A stretch of 64,000 bases of DNA, taken from Balanoglossus misakiensis. Taxonomy: Eukaryota > Hemichordata. Positions 35,901 through 44,825 of the stretch are shown one piece after another; positions within the stretch are counted from its first letter, which is position 1; each line of letters opens with the position of its first letter. The position numbers were made by a program, and so were the translations under genes. The notes beneath the pieces are model-generated. The model did no database searches. It saw nothing but the letters and a program-made list of their open reading frames with translations, and had not been told where the DNA came from. Where the stretch lies: contig CM082598.2 of NCBI GenBank assembly GCA_040954595.2, positions 4,774,001-4,838,000 of the forward strand, given 5' to 3'.

Positions 35901-38900
35901 TTTTGCAATAAATAGTTATTTGTCTTGTAGAATCGAGTAAGCATAAATTGAACACGCAAGACAAAATCTGTAAGCTTCATGTTACAATATTTCATATAAC
36001 GCATGCAGTCAGTTGTGCAGAAAAAAACCTTAACAGTTAAAAATCTTACATCCTGTCAAATTTGAGATCTTATTCTGTATCGTCTCTGAAGAAAGCGAAA
36101 TTTTCATGTTCTGATGTACATGTACCTTTGGCATATACAATGGTAGCGTCGATCGATAGAAAGTGGACCACAACACTCTCTGATGGGGGAGTGTCGCATC
36201 CAGTGATATCAGCCTTCCCTGTAAAGGAATAGTGGAGGGGTAAAAAAGAAAACGCAGGCGACCTACCTAGAGTCAGCATCCGACGAGCGACCTAGTCTAT
36301 CCTCCGGCTGTTGAGATGGAAGAAATGGAGAATTAACCACTAGGGGATTACACACACCACCATCTCGCTGGTGGTTTTCAGGTAAGGTCTGGTGGTTTTC
36401 AGGCTTAAAAAAGTCATAGTTAGGAAAGAGTCGAGAGTTTTAAGTTAAGATGTTGGGGAGAAGAGAAAAAAATAAAGAGAAAAGATGAGATTAAACATGC
36501 TTTGGTAACGATAACGAGATGAGGGTTGCTTTGTTAAGGTGTTTAACGTGACTAGACTGGCTTTTTATTTTTCCGATCAGCATTCGTCCGTGCGTGCGTT
36601 TCCCTCCTTCCTTCGTTCCTTTCCGTCTCACCTTTTTACTCTCCTCAGTGCCGGGCATTTGAGGGCTGGAAGCGGAGCGCGGCAGCTTCTCCTCGTTCCT
36701 CCGTGTCTCCGGCACAGCGCTGGAGCTACCTGTCTTACGCAGGCCCTGTCGCCATGCCGGCTGCTCGTCTTTTTTCTCCGAGTCCTGCTTTTGCAGCGGC
36801 TTGGGGGTGAAACTTGGCGCCTTTGAAATATTCAAGATTAATGTTTAACCGGTTAAAGTATTAAGAAATAAAATAAAAAATAAGCCGATTAGTTCTGCAC
36901 TTTTAAAATCTGTAATTTAAAAAAAAAAATAATAATAAATAAATAAATGAAACAGCCACTGTGTCGGTTGCTTGGAGGTTTTATAAATTAAAATCTATTT
37001 GGCTTTGTGAGTGCCCAGCCAAGACCAGCAAGTGCACACACCAAGAAATCCGAAAGTTAACGCACGCAAGATGATGTGTGCTGTAATGATGGATGCTTGC
37101 TTGGCTGCCATGGTAGCGTGTCGTTTACCCACCAACTGCTACGTCTTTTAACCCTTTCACCGCCATGGTTTGGTCCAAATCCATTGTAAGGTTGGACCGA
37201 TACACACTGACATGGGGGTGAAAGGGTTAGAAGCACTCGGCATTCTGGCAGGTTTTTCGCGTGCCGTGATCGGGCGTCGTGTGCGCTGTGGATGTGATGA
37301 TGCTACCACGGGTCGGACGATGGGGTAGAGGTACATCGCACTATACGTGATCCAGTCCTGGTGGTGACCATTTACTGCCACGAAAACGCTGCTTCTGGTC
37401 CACCACACAAATTACTGTACTTTCATGTGGTGACCAGATGGACCAGTCCACTCGACATTAGGGGGGTGTAGACTAGCGACTACACTTACCTCTTTCTTGG
37501 CTGGGGTAGTCGGTGTAGGAGGTGGCTTGTTGGCTTTTGTGTCGACTTTGGGCTTTTCGTCTTCCGAGCTCTCGTCCTCGCTGCTGGAACTGTCCGATTC
37601 GTCGTATTTTTTAACCTGGAACAAGTTGATGTGGATGGCGTGAGGGGGGGTTGGCCAGTTTGCTGTCAACCAGGCAAGACACGGGGGGAAAAGCTGAAGT
37701 TTTTAACTGAAAAAGCCATGAACACTGGTTGATGATCTGGGCAGCACGGTCCGATTTGCAAATTTGTTAACTTAATTTCAGATGGAGGGATTTGATTCCA
37801 AACTGCATGAAAGCTATGTGGTTTATTTTAGATAGCGCATGAGATGGACCCTGATATACAGGAACCCCCTCCCCTGTACAATGGAACAGTCCATTTCCTA
37901 TAGGCGAGACAGTTTCATTCCCTGGCTTTAGGGGGTTCTGATCGAGGCCAATTTGTCAAGTTATTCATCAACGTTTTCCTTGATGTACCGAACCCCGGGG
38001 ACGTTTGTCCCACCTTTGACTGAGAAAATGACAGTGCAGTGGGGAGAAGGCTGGTTTCTGGATGCTGCGAGATAGAGAGAGAGAGTGCATTTTTTCATTG
38101 CCCAACCTTAACCTTTGCAGAGAGACAAAAATTAAAAAGACACAGAAGAAAGAAGAAGAGAGAGAATCGATAGACAGCGCAGAGTGCATGTTCCACCATG
38201 GCCTGTAGAAGAGAATAGTTTCGAGCCACAGACAAAAATAAAAACTTGCAAACCGAAAGCTACAATGTGCATTACAGAAATGTACCAATAATAATAATAA
38301 AAATATGTTAGTTAAGGAGAAATCGTAAAAAAAAAGCATGTAAATTAACGACAAAAACAAAACGTGCAAGCAGATATGATGCGGTTAACATGCAGTACAA
38401 TAACAACATCCAGTGGAGGCCATCCCCGTAACCAGTGCTACGGACCAGAGTTCATAAAAGGCGGGTCATACCACTGATCTGCCGCAGGGGTGGTATGCAC
38501 CTATTAGCTGGTTGTGCCCACTTTTGGAGAGAAATATGTCAATATTAGCGATTTCGCGCAGCTGCTTATGAAAGAAACAGGAGCGCGTGACACAAGCCCC
38601 AAGTCTTGCAAAGTTGACATGGCATGAAAAAATATCCACCCCGAAAAAAATATCTCTGTAACCAACTCACAAAAATCATACTACGAACCATCAAAATTGT
38701 GGCTTTCTATCTTTTGAAGGAAAAAAAATGCCAAATGTAGTCTAACAATGGAAAAGGGGTGATGCAATGCATGTTCGAACTGAACACTTTTGTGATTAAC
38801 ATTTTTGCATAAATTATGCAAATCTCCCCGAGCCTTGTTAGACAAACATTTTCGTACACAAAATACGTGAAATAATCACTAAAATTGATAAATAACCCAA

Positions 38901-41900
38901 AATTATACCCAAAAAGTTATAATTTCCTACACAAAAACCACCGAGAACCGTAATTTTTTTCAGATCAAAATAAAGACAAACCTGATGAATATTTTCCGCT
39001 TCCCTCACTTTGTCCTTAGAGAAACAACGTTCAAAAAGCAATACAAAAAAGGGAAAAAAACAGGAAATTGTAAAAAGCACTGCATCAAAAATATGCACAC
39101 ACAATGTTGTCATCTATTGAGAGAAAAAAAAAAATCAGAGAGCACACCTTAGAAATGTTGAAAATGAGAAGAAAAAAAGTTGATGAATTCATAAGTGATA
39201 GAGTGAATGATGAAAGATTTGAAATGTTGCACCTCAAGAAAATAATTCTACTCTATCAAATATTATTGTTCTAGGTTTACTTTTTGTTTGTTATTACAAG
39301 CTAGCGTGAATATTCTCCGAGAACCGCATAAGCAAAGTTGTCCGGATTAAAATGAAGACTGAAGAAAAACCCCGTCCTTTGTAGTCTGATAAATATTTTG
39401 AAATTTTTTTGAAAAGTTCAAGAAAAATATTTTGGTTGTCATACGAAAAATGACATCAGACTAATATAGAATTCTGTTTCACAGAAGAAAAAATATTGTT
39501 GAGAATTTGTAGTTGATTTTCATATGCCTCTTGAGTAGTTTTGAATACAGAGTGGAAAAAAAATCTTCGTGACAAGAGTTCAGACTAAAAGAGGTTTTCC
39601 GAAAGACAGAAAAAAAGTGAAAGTGCTAAGGACAAAGAGAGAGAAGGATGTAAAAGAAATGAGATGAAAAAGACAGCATGCTATTTGCTGTTTTATAGAA
39701 TTCATGCCACTATGACCAACAATAAGTGAATTGTTACATTATGGCAGCCATATTGGAAAATGTTTAAGGTCATGGGTCATCACTTTAGAGGTCAAAGTTC
39801 ATATGCACTTATTAGGAAATTCAGTAATAAGCCTACTGAAAAATTGAAATCTGTGAAATGGCTTTATGTGATGGAAACCTAATGGCCTTTAATTTTCCAG
39901 TACAGCTGTCGTGAATAGCAACGTTTCTTGTACGAAAAGAAGATTCCCACGCCCTTTTTTAACAGAAAAAAAACCTGTACAAACAAGTTGAGCATGGGAT
40001 GCGTACTATGTTGTTAACCGCCTCCTTGGTTTCGTCCTACAGGGCAGAAACATACAGAACAACATTTCGCTACTGTTAGTTGCAAGGCCTCAGATCAAAC
40101 GACAATAATACGAGGAAAGGGCGGGAAAAGTGGCCGGGGCCGAAATTAGTCTTAGTATTTCAATATTAAGTTTTGTGACCAAACTTTAAAAAAAACGACA
40201 CTTTAGTTTTAATTCCAAACTCTGGGGTGTCGGGGTGGGGCTTTAATGAGATCATTAATTAAGTACACTCTGCGGACAAATAAGAAAAACAAAACGACAA
40301 CTCGGACATTTATCAGTAAGGAAGCTTCAAACTCACAACAGCCTAGTTATCGGTAAAACTGGTGTGAAGTCCAAAATTAGCAGTTTTTAGCTAATTTTTT
40401 TTATTTTTTTTTTTTTTTTGATTAGTACAAATGTGCATCGTCTACATTAGTGATATAATGTTAATGTGAAGACAAGAAACATCGAATCACCTTGCCATGA
40501 ATTTTCTCTTCCAGTTGCTTGCGTTCTACGGACATATCCTGGTGCATTAGAAGGTCCTTCTTGGAAACACTAATACGACTTACAGAGGATCTATAAGGTC
40601 CAAAAAACGAAAAAAGGAAAATAAAAATAGCCATGAGATATATACTAGCAACTGAAAGAAGCGAGAACCAGCGGCAGCCAGGGGGCGCTTTTCATGCAAA
40701 TGATCTAAAATCAGGCAGACATGCAAATCAGGGGGGCGCGGAACGTACGCTAGCATGAATCGCGGCGGGGTTGGCGATGTTCTTTTTTTTTTGCGCATGG
40801 GAAAACGTTTACAGTTACAGCGACAGGATAACAATCGAGACAACAGAATTGAGGAATATAGGATAACAAGGAAAATGTGGGATGCATGATAATGGATGAC
40901 AAGGATGGAACATGACGTTTTTCTTAACGAGACAAGAAAGACAAAGGAAAGAGTGGACCTGAATCACACTAACGTCAAACAAGGGGATACAATTTACAAT
41001 CCCCATAGTGGGGGGTGAAACCCCCTGTGGTGGGGGACCGAACCCCCACGGTGGGGCACACTAGTCATAATTCATACTTACATACTGATGAGTTGTGATG
41101 GGAAAAATGATGAAATATTATTATTACAACTATTGTTATTGTTTATTAATTACAACTATTATTAATCTTTTTAACACTACAACACCAACTACACAAACAC
41201 AAAATTAAATAACGTGAAATATTAGGAGTTCAAATAATTCCATCTAGTGTGAAATGTGAAATCACATCATATATGTTAGATGTGCCAAGTTAATGAAGAT
41301 ATTGTTTTTAGAATTTATGTGGTGGTGCGTTTTTTTTTTATTTCAGAAAAATAGTGTGATATATAAACATTGAAATCGGGTGTGATACCTTCTTTTGAGG
41401 GGAGGTGGTACTTTCGCTTGTATTCTTGGAGCTGCTGGCTTGTCGTCTTTTTTAATCTGCAATGCAGAGGGGAGATATTTTTTAACCCTTTCACCACCAT
41501 GGTTTGGTCCAGGTTCATTGTTTCATGTGGTAAAAGTTGGGCCTCGGGATTCGGATATGGGGGTGTGAGGGTTAGACTCGAACAAAGATGTGGGCTGCAG
41601 TGAATTATTCTGACAAAGTCCGGAGGTGACTTTTGACTGCTTGACCTTTGACCTGTGTGGTTGCCAAAAGCTTTTGGTCAAACTTTTATGATTTTGCACG
41701 ATCGACAATTTTTGGCCAAAATATAGCTCAAATTGAAGTAGGCTATTAAGTAGCGATTGATGTTCTCTGCCACTGACTAATTTGCTTTTTTCCCCTCCCT
41801 TAAGGGGCCTGCATAGCATTATAGGAAAGAAATAGAAAACAAACTGACACAACACAGCAGTAACCCCATGCTCAACTTCAAAATAAAATCAATGAATCAA

Positions 41901-44794
41901 GCAAGTAAATATAATTTTGTCAAAAAGAGCTGTAAAATAAGCAGATATGATGAAAACAGCTGCTAGAATCAACAAGTTGATCCTGAAATCAGAAAAAAAT
42001 ATCCAAAATACACAAAGTTAATAAAGTAAAATAAAACTGAATCAAATTTAAACCAAAAAAGAACAGAAGTTCAAAAAAAAAAATCTCAAAATTATAACAC
42101 AGACGCAGAGGTGCGGGAGGGTGAACAATAACTAGAAGATCATGAATTTTTTGTAACAGCATTTCTGATTAGCTGTTGCTACGGTAATTATACACTAAAT
42201 TATGCATATTCATGTATGATCCAATTTGGTCACACACTTTCAGGTCAGGCAAGTCTTGAATGAGGCAACATATGTTCGTCTCGTGATCTGGCTGTAACAT
42301 AGGAACATATGCACAGAAAATTAGCAGTGTCAAGCGACAAATATTTTTTTTTTCAAATTATTCTATATAAACAAATATTTTTGCCTTGTCTTAAAATCAT
42401 GACACATTCTAGGGATGAAATTTCGCTGAGTATTTTGTCCGGAAAAAAAAAGTAACACAAAAAACGGAAAAATCTGCATTAATTTTTTTATCGTTTTCCA
42501 GAACATTTTTATGCACCCGATACAAACACTTCTTTTTCTTCCAATGAAACAATGTTGAAGCATCTGTTTATCAATTTAATATGTATAAATCTGGATTACA
42601 AATTCATATGTCAAACAAAACAATTCAGTCTGACATTCAAAACATACTGCAGGGGCAGATTAAGAAACTGCATTTAACACACAGAAAAAAAAATGAAAAA
42701 GACAACAATACTTTCACTTATCAAAACATCACTGCACAAAATCAAAACACACTCTTACAAAAGCTCATTCACACAGCTAGGATTCCTCTCCTGCAAAAAA
42801 TCACTCTCACTGATATCAACGCGATTTAAATAGCAACCATTCTCGCACGATATCAACGCGATTTAAATAGCAACCATTCTCGCACGATATCAACAAGTCT
42901 TCAACGATCGCACGCGGAAAGATTCAGAACACATGTGTTTGTTTTCTCAGACACAGTCTTGAAGCGGAGACAAATTGTCAGAAAATTGACACAGCTGTTG
43001 GGTCGAGCCTCACCGCCGGCCGGGCGCGTTGAGTGGGGTTGGTATTTGAGAAAACAGCTTGGATTGCAATAATGAGACCGTGGTGACGTAAACGGCTCAA
43101 GCAAATTCATTCCTTGGTTTAGCTACTCCCCCCCCCTCCCCCCACCTGTCTGTATTATTTCTCCTCGCAACACTCCCCCCCTAGCCCTGGTTAGCTTTCT
43201 TTACTTACTGTAAAACGGTTTATTTTCGCGAGCAGTAAATTTTCACGAAATACGCGAGAGCCAAAAAAAACGTGAAAATAAAACGTTGCGTAAAATGTTT
43301 TTCGGAGATAATGATGCAGTTAGTGAAATACGAGAACGCGAAAATTAATCCTCGCGTAACAGTTGCCTGTTTTGAAAATTTCCTGCCGTGAAAATAACCC
43401 GTTTTACAGTACTCCCACACACACACACACACACACACACACTTCAAGAGTTACACAACATCACAGACCATCAAATTATAACCTCCTTCATATTATCCAA
43501 TAGTTGGAGTTAACACACACAAACACACATACAGCATACTCCACATTACACAGAGCAGGGTCATCGACCTTTTTACAAATTCCTCTCTGAAGGGTTGCAT
43601 TCACACCATCGGAAGTCGCAAAACATCAGACATCCACACTCCTGAAATCAGAGTACCCACACAGTCACAATCCCCAGTAGAAAGAACACCAAATAATATC
43701 ACTCCAAAAAATCATACCCATTTCCCGTGAAAATATATTGAACAACAAACTTACTGATGCTTGCTTTTTCTTCAGCTCGTCTAGCCATTTGACAGTGTCT
43801 TCATCTGCCACATCAAAAGGCGTAGCTCCCTAGAAAGTCAATCCATGGAGGTCAGTTTTAGAACCAGGAAACACTTTTTTATAACCATGACAACAAACCT
43901 AGCAATATAACAACTCCTAAATGCGTTTTTAAAATTCTGTTTGACAAGTGGTTTGGTTTTTTTGAAAATCTACCACTGGCTAGCTTCCTTTCTTATTTCA
44001 TGCGTGCCATATACAAGTAGACTTCAGTTTTGTCCCTGCTTTTCACCCAATTTTCTGTATTTTCCCGATCTCCGACACAAACTATGGTCGCCGCCATCTT
44101 GTCTGTTGTTAGGACAGCACACTGCCTTAGAGCATTGACTGTATACAATTTCTGTAACCAGAGTCTCTGGTTTGACACATTCATATCAGACGATCGTTGC
44201 CCTTTAATACCAGTGAGGCTCTACAGAGAAAGCACACTTACTAATTTATTTTTGGCTTCCATATCAGCCATGTTTTCTACAAGGATTTCCGCCGCCTCTT
44301 TTTGCCCCCAGTGAGATGCAGCATGGAGTGGGGTCCAACCGTCAAAATCTTGGTCGTTTATGTTGGCACCTGCTTGTATTAGTAAACTGAAACACAAAGC
44401 AAAACAATATTAATCATAGGTGATGTGGGAGCTGGTCTAGACACACTACAGTAATTCATGCATCGATAAGCTTGATTTGAGTAAACTGAATATGGTAGCA
44501 GCTTATTATTTGTTTATTCGTTTGCTTGTTTATCCTTTTTTACAAAGAAAAACAGGCACGCCACTGATTTAGTAAGGATCAAATTTGTTTTTGTTTACTT
44601 ATATTTTTTGTTTACATACAAAAGTGGCTTGTGACTGAATCAGGTTTTTTATTTGTTTGTTTGCTTGTTTGTTTACAAGAAAGGTGGCCTGTCACTGACT
44701 CAGTAAGGACAACATGTATGTTTTTGTTAGCTTGTTTGTTTGTTTACAAAGATAAACAGCCTGCTACAGACTCAGTAAGGATAAAATTTATGTT

Positions 44795-44825
<31 letters not shown>

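Larger units (their letters stand above)
41457..43754 (-). other. PPP1R12A intron, 2.3 kb
   Basis: Contains an accaccatgg element (41482-41574), a 39-base direct duplication (42807-42890), a CG-type element (43206-43411) and a CA repeat (43417-43442). No exon seen. Confidence 0.7.

Noticed and set aside
36070-36279. Minus-strand open frame with acceptor CCTTTACAG and donor GTACATG, a candidate PPP1R12A exon
   Set aside because: Joined to the upstream exon (phase 2) it reads a stop after two codons, and skipping it gives a perfect join to the SYTRRRW exon.
37157-37408. 83-codon minus-strand frame between two true exons
   Set aside because: No similarity to MYPT, no convincing acceptor, and it overlaps a dispersed repeat.
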